Assembly: GCA_963780895.1 (NCBI GenBank)
Contig: CAWAEG010000008.1
Coordinates: 393,868 to 457,867 of the forward strand
From: DASQFI01 sp963780895
GTDB taxonomy: Bacteria > Acidobacteriota > Vicinamibacteria > Vicinamibacterales > SCN-69-37
DNA: 64,000 nt
Direction of reading: 5' to 3'
The position numbers and the translations under genes were made by a program. This document shows, piece after piece, positions 19,134 to 26,768 of this stretch. The notes beneath the pieces are model-generated. The model had not been told where the DNA came from, made no database searches, and saw only the letters and a list, made by a program, of their open reading frames with translations. Position 1 is the first letter of the stretch, and the number at the start of each line of letters is the position of its first letter.

Positions 19134-19513
19134 CGGTGTTTGTCGTCGATGATGATGCCTCGGTCCGTCAATCGATGCGCCGGCTGCTCACGTCGGTGGG
19201 TTACGACGTGGTCGTCTGCGGGTCGGCAGCTGAGTTTCTCTCGCTGCCCGAGCGGCCGCGCCCTTCGTGCCTGGTGACCGATCTGCGGATGCCCGGCAAG
19301 ACGGGCCTCGACCTCCAGGAGGCGCTGCGGCGCAGCGGCCGGGAGCTGCCGCTGATCGTGAGCAGCGGCCAGGCCGATGCCGCGACTGCCGCTCGCGTTC
19401 GCGCCGCAGGCGCCCTGCGATTCCTCGTGAAGCCTTTCGACGTGCGGGATCTGCTCGCCGCGGTCTCCGAAGCGCTGCGGCTCGATCAGGACGCGATTCC
19501 GGAAGAGGCTTGA
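19130..19513 (+). CDS. Single-domain FixJ-like response regulator receiver
   Basis: The protein has 127 residues, only a receiver domain. The acidic pocket is VVDDDAS (Asp7-Asp9), the phospho-acceptor is Asp51 in LVTDLRMPG, and the conserved Lys lies in FLVKPF near residue 102. Sequence style (SVRQSMRRLLTSVGYDV) matches FixJ-family receivers, but the LuxR-type output domain is absent. It may therefore act through another partner or as a phosphate sink for the upstream kinase. Its ATGA overlap with that gene makes them a co-translated pair. Confidence 0.85.
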   Translation: MTVFVVDDDASVRQSMRRLLTSVGYDVVVCGSAAEFLSLPERPRPSCLVTDLRMPGKTGLDLQEALRRSGRELPLIVSSGQADAATAARVRAAGALRFLVKPFDVRDLLAAVSEALRLDQDAIPEEA

Positions 19514-19566
19514 TGGCGTTCGGAGTTGACGGGCCGTTCAGGCTGGCCGTCGGGCCGAACCGCGCG

Positions 19567-19986
19567 TCAGCGCCTGGCTTCCAACGGAATCATCCGGCTG
19601 AAAACCGCGAAGAAAAACCCGGTGGACCACCCACACATCAGGATGCCCGTCAGGGCCTCGACGCCTCCGAGCAGTCGCCACTCTGGTGGCAGCACCAGAT
19701 CGCCGTACCCCGTCGTCGTATAGGTGACCGCGCTGAAATACAGTGCGGACTGCAGGTCGGGCATGGCGAGCGTCCACGCATAGTAGAACGCCCACAACGC
19801 GATCTCGATCAGGTGGAGGAGAATGATCCAGCCTGCCAGGCGAATCGACAGCCATGTCCAGGGCCAGACTCGTTGCGCTGTGGTTGGCAGGTCGCGCAGC
19901 CAGCGCATCACCCATGCCACCCCGGTCGCATGAATCGTGACGCAAACGGCCATCAGGCACCAGGCGACCAGGAGTTTCGACAGCAT
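19567..19986 (-). CDS. Small two-helix potassium channel
   Basis: The protein has 139 residues with hydrophobic helices near 5-30, 45-70 and 105-130. Between the last two lies a pore loop with selectivity filter TTTGYGD (residues 90-96), the signature of K+ channels. There is no RCK/TrkA-N regulatory domain, so it is of the minimal ion-channel (KcsA-like, Ion_trans_2) type and would form tetramers in the inner membrane. It stands alone, convergent with the two-component genes. Short length and the lack of a regulatory domain are normal for this group. Confidence 0.85.
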   Translation of the reverse strand: MLSKLLVAWCLMAVCVTIHATGVAWVMRWLRDLPTTAQRVWPWTWLSIRLAGWIILLHLIEIALWAFYYAWTLAMPDLQSALYFSAVTYTTTGYGDLVLPPEWRLLGGVEALTGILMCGWSTGFFFAVFSRMIPLEARR

Positions 19987-20030
19987 CGGGCGTCCTATGG
20001 GTGAGGCGAGCCAAGCGAATGGAGCGGGCC

Positions 20031-20190
20031 TTATTTGCCAATCAACGGCTGCACTTCGGTCAGCCAGTTCAAGACCATGGTGATTTCGCGTCCGCTGGCG
20101 TCCCCGGACGGTCGCACCAGAGCGACGGTCCGGCCGTCGGCTCGGTGGACGACCTCGTGTGAACCGATGCCGACGCCCGGCCGAAGTCTA
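20031..20190 (-). pseudogene. C-terminal remnant of a WD40/TolB-like acidobacterial protein
   Basis: Read on the minus strand up to the TAA at 20031, the frame gives SHEVVHRADGRTVALVRPSG and then ITMVLNWLTEVQPLIGK before the stop. The ending VLNW-x2-E is characteristic of the C-termini of exported WD40/TolB-like propeller proteins and kinases in Acidobacteria. Nothing of the rest of such a gene remains upstream. Confidence 0.35.
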
Positions 20191-20418
20191 CCCGACCGGC
20201 GACGGCACCCAGATCCCGTAGCTCAGCGCCTATCATCTCGCTATGCGTGTCCTCTTCCTCATCCTGGCGGTCTCCACGTCCGCTGATGGACGTCCATTTC
20301 CGGGCCATCAGCTCGTCTCGATGTTCCGCGAGGAGGATCTGGTCAACCCGCTAAGCGGGTTGTTGAAGTACAACGCGGGACCGCAGATGGAACTCTGGGT
20401 GCTCAAATAAACCGTCAA

Positions 20419-20505
20419 TCATGGCGACGGAAAGCCATAGCTCTTGACCGCCATGGCTTCGTCGTCGAACGTCTCCAACGACAGCAGCAGTCTGGATACC
20501 GGCAT
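20419..20505 (-). pseudogene. C-terminal remnant of a STAS-domain protein (partial copy of 24039-24404)
   Basis: The minus-strand frame ending at TGA 20419 reads LLLSLETFDDEAMAVKSYGF. The intact STAS protein at 24039-24404 ends LLLLFEMFDDEAMAVKSYSF. The DNA matches too (AGCTCTTGACCGCCAT followed by GCTTCGTCGTCGAAC in both). Only about the last 28 codons remain; similarity is lost just before the VapBC operator. Confidence 0.65.
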
Positions 20506-20515
20506 GCCATCTTAT

Positions 20516-20534
20516 ATGGTAGATTGTCTACCAT
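20516..20534 (+). promoter_or_regulatory. Palindromic operator overlapping the antitoxin start
   Basis: ATGGTAGA and TCTACCAT form an exact 8-bp inverted repeat around TTG. The right arm includes the first two bases of the antitoxin ATG at 20533, and a TATAT sequence precedes it. AbrB-type antitoxins bind such sites to repress their own operon, so autoregulation is likely. Confidence 0.55.
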
Positions 20535-20787
20535 GACTATTACCATGGACTCCGCCGGGCGGCTCGTGATCCCGAGCGAGATCCGCCGTGAGGCCGGCCT
20601 CGAGCCCGGGGTGCCGCTCGAGGTCAGGTGGCGTGAGGGCGTGATCGAGATCGAGCCGCAGCCGGCGCGGGTCCGGCTGGTCCGGCAGGGACGGCTGCTC
20701 GTCGCGTCCCGGAAGAATTCCGACGCCGTTCTGACCAATCAGACTGTCGAGCGCACGCGCAGCAGCCTTCGAGGCCGCAAGCGCTGA
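20533..20787 (+). CDS. AbrB-family antitoxin (VapB-like)
   Basis: The protein has 84 residues. The N-terminal swapped-hairpin DNA-binding fold is clear from MTITMDSAGRLVIPSEIRR and the downstream LEVRWREGVIEIEP. The C-terminal tail (about 45-84) is basic and probably wraps the toxin. VapB antitoxins neutralise a PIN ribonuclease and repress their own promoter; the toxin gene follows after 10 nt and an exact palindrome covers the start. The ATG at 20533 is preferred over a TTG at 20524, since the family normally begins just before the MDxxGRxxIP motif. Confidence 0.85.
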   Translation: MTITMDSAGRLVIPSEIRREAGLEPGVPLEVRWREGVIEIEPQPARVRLVRQGRLLVASRKNSDAVLTNQTVERTRSSLRGRKR

Positions 20788-20797
20788 GGCTGGAAGA

Positions 20798-21229
20798 GTG
20801 ACGGCGTTCTCGCTCGATTCGAGCTGCATCGTCGCCGCCGTCTGCGGATGGCACGAGCAACATGCCGTCGCGGCGCGGGCGCTGGAACGACGGCTGACCG
20901 CAGGCGATCGGCTGGTCGTCGCCGCACACGCCCTGGTCGAGGCCTATGCAGTACTGACGCGTCTTCCCGCGCCCCACCGCCTGGCCCCGGCCGATGCCTG
21001 GGCCCTCCTCGAGGCGAACTTCGTGTCCGGTGCGGAGATCGCCGCGCTGTCTGGATCGGCCCAGGTTGCGCTGCTTCGGAGGCTCTCGCATGCGGGGATC
21101 GCCGGCGGCCTGACCTACGACGCGCTCATCGCGGCGTCGGCCCGCCACGGCAAGGCAGCCGAACTGCTCACCTTCAACCGAAGGCATTTCGACGCTGTCG
21201 CGGACGATCTCCACATTGTCGAACCGTAA
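20798..21229 (+). CDS. PIN-domain ribonuclease toxin (VapC-like)
   Basis: The protein has 143 residues, the usual PIN toxin size. The four acidic-site positions are present: Asp7 (FSLDSSC), Glu48 (ALVEAYAV), Asp108 (LTYDALIAAS) and Asn127 in TFNRRHF. VapC toxins are Mg-dependent RNases that cut tRNA or rRNA when freed from VapB. The gene starts with GTG 10 nt after the antitoxin stop, forming one operon. The pair sits amid gene debris, which suits a mobile or recently acquired module. All key residues are intact, so it should be active. Confidence 0.85.
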   Translation: MTAFSLDSSCIVAAVCGWHEQHAVAARALERRLTAGDRLVVAAHALVEAYAVLTRLPAPHRLAPADAWALLEANFVSGAEIAALSGSAQVALLRRLSHAGIAGGLTYDALIAASARHGKAAELLTFNRRHFDAVADDLHIVEP

Positions 21230-21257
21230 CCTTCAGGCCGGGTATCCCAGCAATCTG

Positions 21258-22382
21258 CTAGCCGGCGAGGAACTTTTGAGTCAAGTCGAACGTGAGCAGG
21301 TTGGTCAACACCGAGGACCCGTTCTCGCCATTGGTCATCGCCACGTAGCCGGACCGCCCCGCGACTGACGCCACGGCGGAGCAGTGAAACCCCGCGTTGG
21401 CCCCTGCGTGATGAATGAAGTCCCGATCCGGGTTGTGAAACACCTGCCAGCCGAGCGCCCATGACGCGGCGTATGGCCCCTCCTCGAGCTTCACGTGGGG
21501 ACGGAGCATCTCCTTGACGCTGTCCGGTCTCAGCCGAAAGGCGGTGACTGGCTTCGGATCGATCACGCCGACGACGAACTTCGCGTAATCGGATGGTGTG
21601 CAGAGAAGCGAGCCCGCAGATCCGTAGCGCGCGACGGACGACGCCGTGGACTTGTTGTTGTCGACCGGTCTTCCGTTCGGATCGTGCGGCTGGGCCATCC
21701 GGCGGCCAACCGCGTCGTTCCAGACATAACAACTGGAGGTCATGCCGAACGGCTCGAACAGCCGGATCCGCATGTAACGCTCGAAGGGCTGACCCAGCAG
21801 CGTCGTGACGACGGTTTGCAGATAGTTGTACCCCTCCCCGGAATAGAGATACCGACTGCCGGGTGTGAAGTGAATCGCCAGCGGTGACTTCTCGGACCGC
21901 CAGTTCTGGAAACCACCGGTATGAGAGAGCACATGCCGGGCCGTCATCAGGTCCAGTCTGGGATCGCCTTCCAGGAATCGAGTCGAGACGTACTTCGTCA
22001 GGGGCGTATCGAGATCCATCACCCCGGTCTCAGACAGTTTGAGGACGACGTACGCAAACACCGGTTTGCTCATGGACGCCGCTTCGAACAGCGTGTCGTT
22101 GTCGACCTGATCGTTCGAGCTGGCATCCTTGACTCCGAAGGCTCGACGCCACGCCAGACGGGCATCCTGGATCACGGCGATTGAAAGCCCGGGAACGTTG
22201 GCCTGCCGCAACCACTCGGGAATCTGTCGCGCCAGCTCCGCCTCCAGCCTGGCAGCCGGGATGCGCGTCGCCCGTGACTCACGCGAGGCCTGCCCGGCAA
22301 GAACCGGCACCGCGTCGAACGGCAGCAGCGCAGACGCAAGAACACTCTTCCCGCTCTGCGTCAAAAAGTCTCGTCGTCGCAT
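21258..22382 (-). CDS. Exported serine hydrolase, class C beta-lactamase family
   Basis: From the ATG at 22382 the protein has 374 residues with a twin-arginine-type leader (MRRRDFLTQSGKSVLASALL). The active-site Ser103 and Lys106 are in SMSKP. The second motif, usually YSN, reads YSGEGYNYL (Tyr180), and a HHAGANAGF segment stands for the third motif. Family members are periplasmic esterases, DD-peptidases or beta-lactamases; the replaced Asn makes esterase or peptidase activity more likely than beta-lactamase, though this is inference. An in-frame ATG at 22478 would add 32 residues without family similarity. It is divergent from the sulfatase gene. Confidence 0.8.
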   Translation of the reverse strand: MRRRDFLTQSGKSVLASALLPFDAVPVLAGQASRESRATRIPAARLEAELARQIPEWLRQANVPGLSIAVIQDARLAWRRAFGVKDASSNDQVDNDTLFEAASMSKPVFAYVVLKLSETGVMDLDTPLTKYVSTRFLEGDPRLDLMTARHVLSHTGGFQNWRSEKSPLAIHFTPGSRYLYSGEGYNYLQTVVTTLLGQPFERYMRIRLFEPFGMTSSCYVWNDAVGRRMAQPHDPNGRPVDNNKSTASSVARYGSAGSLLCTPSDYAKFVVGVIDPKPVTAFRLRPDSVKEMLRPHVKLEEGPYAASWALGWQVFHNPDRDFIHHAGANAGFHCSAVASVAGRSGYVAMTNGENGSSVLTNLLTFDLTQKFLAG

Positions 22383-22531
22383 ACGATCGACTTCGCTCAG
22401 TGGCTCCGGGTACGTCAGGGACGGCCGCCGCCTCGCACCGGTCTCGAGCACGAACGCAGCGACGACGACCTTGGGCATGGCCCATGTCTCCGACGGTTAT
22501 CCGGCCGCGGAATCTTACTCCGCTGCGCCGC

Positions 22532-22537
22532 TATAAT
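22532..22537 (+). promoter_or_regulatory. TATAAT box of the sulfatase gene
   Basis: A perfect TATAAT lies 19 nt before the sulfatase ATG at 22557, in the spacer shared with the divergent hydrolase gene. The implied leader is about a dozen nucleotides. Confidence 0.4.
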
Positions 22538-22556
22538 CCCCGCGCACACGCTCGAA

Positions 22557-24017
22557 ATGGCCTTGAGCAGGATCCTCTTCTCCCTGGCGGTCGTCCTTTC
22601 CCTGGCTGGATGCCGCGGGGCCCCAGGACAGGCGCCGGCCACCAATCTCAGACCCAACGTTCTCATCGTCCTTGTCGACGATGCGCGCTGGGATGATTTC
22701 GGATTCGCGGGCCATCCGTTCGTCCAGACGCCGGCGGTCGATCGACTGGCGCGCGAGGGCACGCGATTCCTGAACGCGTTTGCCACGACGCCGCTCTGCT
22801 CGCCGAGCCGCGCCGCGCTCCTGACCGGCCAGTACGCCCATACCAACGGCATCATCGACAACACCGCCCGCGACGCCGCGAGCCATCGGTTACCGACGTT
22901 CGCGGTGCCACTCGCCGCGGCCGGCTACCGCACCGGGTTCTTCGGCAAATGGCACATGGGGAACGACGACACCAAACGTCCGGGCTGGACGAGCTGGGTG
23001 GCGATGAAAGGCCAGGGCGAGGCGATCGACCCGCAGTTGAATGTCGACGGTGAGCGCATCCCGGCCAAGGGCTACGTCACGGACGTGCTGACGGACTACG
23101 TCCTGGACTTCATGCGCCGCGATCCCGGCACGCCGTTCATGGCGCTTCTCGCGCACAAGGCGCTTCATCCCAACGTGGCGCAGCGTGACGACGGATCGGT
23201 GGCGCCGCTCGCCGGGCAGCGTGCGGGGTTCGTTCCGGCTGAGCGCCATCGCGGCCGTTATGCGAAGGCCGCGGTCCCGCGCCGGCCGAATGCAACCGCG
23301 CCGCTCGCGCGGAAACCGGCGCTTCAACGCGCCATCCCCGGTTTGACTCCACTCGGACCCCAAACCGGCACACCCGATGCGGACGTCCGCGACCGGCTCG
23401 AGATGCTGCTCGGCGTCGATGAGAGTCTCGCACGTATCGTGGCTGCGCTCAGCGAGATGGGCCAGCTCGACAACACGGTGGTGATCTTCACGAGCGACCA
23501 CGGCTACTTCTACGGCGAGCACGGACTGAACGAGGAACGCCGCCTCGCCTACGAAGAAACCGCGCGCATCCCGCTCATCGTCAGATATCCGCGGGTCGCA
23601 CGGCCCGGTGCCTCCGCGAGCCAGATGGTGCAAATCATCGACATCGCTCCGACCGTGCTCGCACTGGCTGGCATCGCCGACACGGTGCCGCGGCAGGGCA
23701 AGTCGCTCGTGCCGTTGCTCGAAGGCCAGAGCGTGCCGTGGCGGTCGTCGATTCTGCTCGAGTACTACACGGATCAAGTGTTTCCGCGGATGCTCACGAT
23801 GGAATATCAGGCCGTGCGCACCGAGCGGTACAAGTACATCGACTACCTCGAGTTGTCAGGCGCGGACGAGCTTTACGACCTGCAGGCCGATCCGTTCGAG
23901 ATGGACAACCTCATCGCCACCGACGCGGGCCGGCGTTTACTGCCGGATCTCACGGCTGAACTCGCGCGTCTTCAGCGCGAGAGTGAATATCGACGGGACT
24001 TTCGAGGATATCGATAG
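22557..24017 (+). CDS. Sulfatase lipoprotein (Cys-type)
   Basis: The protein has 486 residues. A lipoprotein signal ends at LAGC (Cys19), so the enzyme should be anchored in the outer or inner membrane facing the periplasm. The sulfatase core begins PNVLIVLVDDARWDD (metal ligands Asp41-Asp42). The formylglycine motif is CSPSR with Cys81, followed by the expected AALLTGQ. FFGKWHMG and FTSDHGYFYGEHGL give further metal and substrate residues. It hydrolyses sulfate esters, probably on polysaccharides, and needs the formylglycine-generating enzyme encoded elsewhere. A stretch around residues 215-270 is arginine/proline-rich and poorly matching. The sulfate substrate is unknown. Confidence 0.85.
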   Translation: MALSRILFSLAVVLSLAGCRGAPGQAPATNLRPNVLIVLVDDARWDDFGFAGHPFVQTPAVDRLAREGTRFLNAFATTPLCSPSRAALLTGQYAHTNGIIDNTARDAASHRLPTFAVPLAAAGYRTGFFGKWHMGNDDTKRPGWTSWVAMKGQGEAIDPQLNVDGERIPAKGYVTDVLTDYVLDFMRRDPGTPFMALLAHKALHPNVAQRDDGSVAPLAGQRAGFVPAERHRGRYAKAAVPRRPNATAPLARKPALQRAIPGLTPLGPQTGTPDADVRDRLEMLLGVDESLARIVAALSEMGQLDNTVVIFTSDHGYFYGEHGLNEERRLAYEETARIPLIVRYPRVARPGASASQMVQIIDIAPTVLALAGIADTVPRQGKSLVPLLEGQSVPWRSSILLEYYTDQVFPRMLTMEYQAVRTERYKYIDYLELSGADELYDLQADPFEMDNLIATDAGRRLLPDLTAELARLQRESEYRRDFRGYR

Positions 24018-24038
24018 GACGATCCGCCCGGCACCGGC

Positions 24039-24404
24039 TCATCGGGACTGAAAGCTGTAGCTCTTGACCGCCATCGCTTCGTCGTCGAACATCTCGAAGA
24101 GCAGCAGCAGCTTCGCGATGCCGAAGACGCGTTGGCCACGCGTGGTGAGGTTGAGGAGCTTCAGATCGCCGCCGCGCCCGAGCAGTGTTTTTTGCTTGGC
24201 CGCCAGCATGCCCACGCCGGCGCTGTCGATGTAGGTGACACCGCCCAGGTCGAGCACGAGCTTGAGCTTCCCGCGGTCGACGAGATCGTGAACCTTCAGC
24301 CGAATGGCCAGGTCGCCATCGTCGAGCAGGATCTGTCCGGTGAGGACGAGGATGGTGACATCGCCAGATTCACGCTCGACGATCGAGAGTTTTGACTCGG
24401 CCAT
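24039..24404 (-). CDS. STAS-domain anti-sigma factor antagonist
   Basis: The protein has 121 residues comprising one STAS domain. The phosphorylatable Ser61 is in TYIDSAGVGML. The N-terminal strands (VTILVLTGQILLDDG) match SpoIIAA/RsbV-type antagonists. Such proteins bind an anti-sigma kinase when unphosphorylated and so free a sigma factor; no kinase or phosphatase partner is adjacent. The gene is convergent with the sulfatase gene, 21 bp away. A degraded copy of its 3' end lies at 20419-20505. Confidence 0.85.
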   Translation of the reverse strand: MAESKLSIVERESGDVTILVLTGQILLDDGDLAIRLKVHDLVDRGKLKLVLDLGGVTYIDSAGVGMLAAKQKTLLGRGGDLKLLNLTTRGQRVFGIAKLLLLFEMFDDEAMAVKSYSFQSR

Positions 24405-24471
24405 GCGGCCCCTTCAGTGGGGAAGGCGACATGATAGCGCGGGTACGCGAAGATGTTTGGCGGTCAGTGAA

Positions 24472-24930
24472 GTGAGACGCAGCCGCATCCCGACCGGCGC
24501 CGAATTGCAGGATCTCCAGGACTGCCTGTGCCTCGCGCTCAGGCGGACGACGAGGATCGTCACGCAGCGCTACGACACGGCCCTCCGGCCATTCGGTATC
24601 CGCGTCACGCAACTCCCGATTCTGACTGCCGCGGCATCTGGCGACGGCGTGCCGCTGACGCCGCTGGCCGAAGGATTCGGGATGGATCGTACGACGCTGC
24701 TCCGGAATGTCCGCCCGCTGGCGCGCCGGGGGCTGGTCGACGTCCGTCGTGCCGTCGGCCATCGGCACGATGAGCTGCACGCGACTGCCAAGGGCCGTCG
24801 GTTGGTCGCGCGGGCGTACCCGGCGTGGCGTCAAGTGCAGGACGAGGTCCGTGCCGAAATCCGGGCGCCGGCATTTCGTCAGACCCTCCGATCCCTCGGC
24901 AGCACAGGTCGGAAGGATCGCCGCGGCTGA
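24472..24930 (+). CDS. MarR-family transcriptional regulator
   Basis: The protein has 152 residues from a GTG at 24472 (a TTG 15 nt upstream is possible). The winged helix is visible: ITQLPIL-like entry (FGIRVTQLPILTAAAS), the recognition region LAEGFGMDRTTLLRNVRPL and the wing RAVGHRHDELHATAKG. MarR dimers bind palindromes and are released by small phenolic or other ligands. A 20-bp palindrome lies directly downstream, before the membrane-protein gene, so this regulator probably controls that gene and perhaps itself. Confidence 0.85.
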   Translation: MRRSRIPTGAELQDLQDCLCLALRRTTRIVTQRYDTALRPFGIRVTQLPILTAAASGDGVPLTPLAEGFGMDRTTLLRNVRPLARRGLVDVRRAVGHRHDELHATAKGRRLVARAYPAWRQVQDEVRAEIRAPAFRQTLRSLGSTGRKDRRG

Positions 24931-24946
24931 GACTTGTCGTTGGTGC

Positions 24947-24966
24947 GATGTGTGCATATACACATC
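24947..24966 (+). promoter_or_regulatory. Palindrome, candidate MarR operator
   Basis: GATGTGT and ACACATC are exact inverted repeats separated by 6 nt (GCATAT). The site lies between the marR stop and the AAGGAGG ribosome site of the next gene and overlaps an AT-rich -10-like stretch, as expected for a repressor site. Confidence 0.55.
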
Positions 24967-24992
24967 TCCAGCACAACGCCAAGGAGGTTCTC

Positions 24993-25658
24993 ATGACTCA
25001 TCCGCTTCATGCTGATTCCTCGACCCCACGCAACCTGACGATCGTCGCCATCGCCGTATGGCTCGTCGCCGCCAGCGCCGCCGGCGTGTCAGGCCTCGTC
25101 AACACCCCCGGTCAGCCGTTCTTTCTGATCGCGTTCGTCGGCGTGCCGATCCTCACCGGCGTCGCGGCCTACGCGCTGAGTCCAGCCTTCCGGGCGTGGA
25201 CCGGGCGCCTCAGTCTCACGTGGATCGTCGGGCTGCATCTCTGGCGATTCGTCGGATTGGGGTTCGTGCTCGGCTGGCTCTTCGGCGAGCTGCCGGGTGG
25301 GTTTGCGATCCCGGAAGGTTTTGGCGACATCATCGCCGCGGCAGGCGCGCTCGCGCTCTTGCCCGGCCTTCGACGGGGCACCGCGTCGCGCACCTGGTTG
25401 CTGGTGTGGAACACGTTCGGCCTGATTGACCTGATCTCGGCACTCACGATGGGCCTCCTGTACTCGAACAGCCCGCTCGGCCTGCTGAGCAGGGGAGGTG
25501 TCACCACGGAGCCGATGGTCACGTTCCCCGTCAACCTGATTCCGACGTTCCTGGTGCCGCTGTTTATCCTGCTTCACCTGCTGACGTTCGCCAGGCTCTC
25601 GAATCGTCACGCGGTGAGCGATGCGACGGATGCCGTTAGACGGACGGCTCACGCATAG
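24993..25658 (+). CDS. Polytopic membrane protein controlled by the MarR gene
   Basis: The protein has 221 residues and six or so hydrophobic helices, starting at an ATG with a perfect AAGGAGG (24981-24987) upstream. Conserved-looking polar residues inside helices include GLHLWRFVGLGF and EGFGDIIAA. I do not recognise the family for certain; proteins of this kind are annotated as hypothetical integral membrane proteins. The strong ribosome site and the palindrome in front suggest it is the main target of the adjacent MarR regulator and is made on induction. Confidence 0.7.
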   Translation: MTHPLHADSSTPRNLTIVAIAVWLVAASAAGVSGLVNTPGQPFFLIAFVGVPILTGVAAYALSPAFRAWTGRLSLTWIVGLHLWRFVGLGFVLGWLFGELPGGFAIPEGFGDIIAAAGALALLPGLRRGTASRTWLLVWNTFGLIDLISALTMGLLYSNSPLGLLSRGGVTTEPMVTFPVNLIPTFLVPLFILLHLLTFARLSNRHAVSDATDAVRRTAHA

Positions 25659-25791
25659 TGATGTCGCAGGCCATGCGCCGAGGCGTCAGCACGTGCCGAC
25701 ACCTGACTCACGCCGGCATCGATCCACGACTGGACCTGTTGACGGCCCGGCATGTGCTCTGCGTACAGGAAGTCTCGGCGTTGCATGGTGT

Positions 25792-26710
25792 TCAGGGCGT
25801 GATATCGATTCGATACTCGCCGAGGAACGTCATGATCAACGACGCCTCGACCATATCCTTCGCCTGGAACCGGATCGAGTGCGAGTCCGTGCGCTCGAAC
25901 ATCGGCAGGTAGGCGAGCACTTCGGCCGGCATGTAGTTCTTGAACGAGACGTCCACGGTGACGGGGCCCGCGACGCGGTACGGCTTGAACTCGGCGCGGC
26001 GGCCGAGCGCCGCGCGGACGCGCTCGCCAATGAGCGCCGCAGACGCTTCGGGCGTGAGGCTGCTGGCCGAGTGAAACCCGAGGCTCTTCTTGGTCTCCGC
26101 CGCCTCGATGTTGCCAATCGCCTTTCGCACTTCGGCAATCGCGGCATCGTCGCCGGACATCATGACGACGGGCACGTTGAAGTGGCCGGCAATCGCCGCG
26201 TTCCAGGATCCTTCTGTGACGTTGGTGCCGTTCAGGGCTACGCGGGTCAGATTCGCGCTCGAGAACGTGTGCGCGCGGACGCCCGCGGTGTTGTTCGTGC
26301 CGCGCGTGATACCCGATGTAGATGAGCGCATCGACATTCTCGTCCACGCCCGCAACCATGCCCAGGCGGCGCGGCCACGACCTGATGACGCGGACATTCA
26401 TTGGAAACTGATCGATGAGCAGGTTCTGCCCGTTGCCGTGTGCGTCGGCGACGACGATCTCCGTCGCGCCGGCGGCGCGCGCCGCGTTGACGGCCGCCAG
26501 TGCTTCCCGCGTCATGAACTCGCGAAATCGGCCGTACTCGAACCCGGTTGGTCCAAGCTGCTCGCCGGTCACGGCGCCCGCGACGCCCTCCATGTCGACC
26601 GAGATGAGTACTTTCAGGCGCGGCGGCTGGCCTTGATCGCCCATCGCCGCGACGCTCCACGCACCAGCGAACACGAGCGCCGCTCCGGCAGCGCACCGAC
26701 TGAGAAACAT
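25792..26710 (-). CDS. M55 D-aminopeptidase (DppA family), exported, frameshifted once
   Basis: The ATG at 26710 opens a signal peptide (FLSRCAAGAALVFAGAWSVA). The mature part begins KVLISVDMEGVAGAV, the metal-binding motif of M55 peptidases, and continues with VVADAHGNG and IYIGYHA, further ligand motifs. The frame changes near 26310, just after IGYHA; the continuation reads GTNNTAGVRAHTFSS and then GHFNVPVVMMSGDD, as in full-length family members, down to a stop at 25792. These zinc enzymes remove N-terminal D-amino acids, for example from peptidoglycan-derived D-Ala dipeptides. One indel restores the protein, so an assembly error is likely. It is divergent from the M20 peptidase gene. Confidence 0.8.
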
Positions 26711-26755
26711 GATTGACCTCGCTTGGCCGCCGATTCTATCGTGCCGAAAGGCTGG

Positions 26756-26761
26756 CATAAT
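26756..26761 (+). promoter_or_regulatory. CATAAT box 7 nt before the M20 start (leaderless)
   Basis: CATAAT is followed by only 7 nt before the ATG at 26769, so transcription would begin at or next to the start codon. No Shine-Dalgarno is present. Confidence 0.4.
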
Positions 26762-26768
26762 CGCCCCC

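Larger units (their letters stand above)
19987..20515. other. Region of gene debris upstream of the VapBC pair
   Basis: No intact gene is seen. Two C-terminal gene remnants are recognisable on the minus strand (listed separately). A short plus-strand frame at 20243-20410 (55 codons, hydrophobic N-terminus, ending ELWVLK) could be another fragment, but I do not recognise it with confidence. Confidence 0.4.

Noticed and set aside
20243..20410. Small frame MRVLFLILAVST... ending ELWVLK as a secreted peptide gene
   Set aside because: The N-terminus is hydrophobic but has no clear cleavage site or ribosome site, and the region is otherwise gene debris; it is more likely a fragment.
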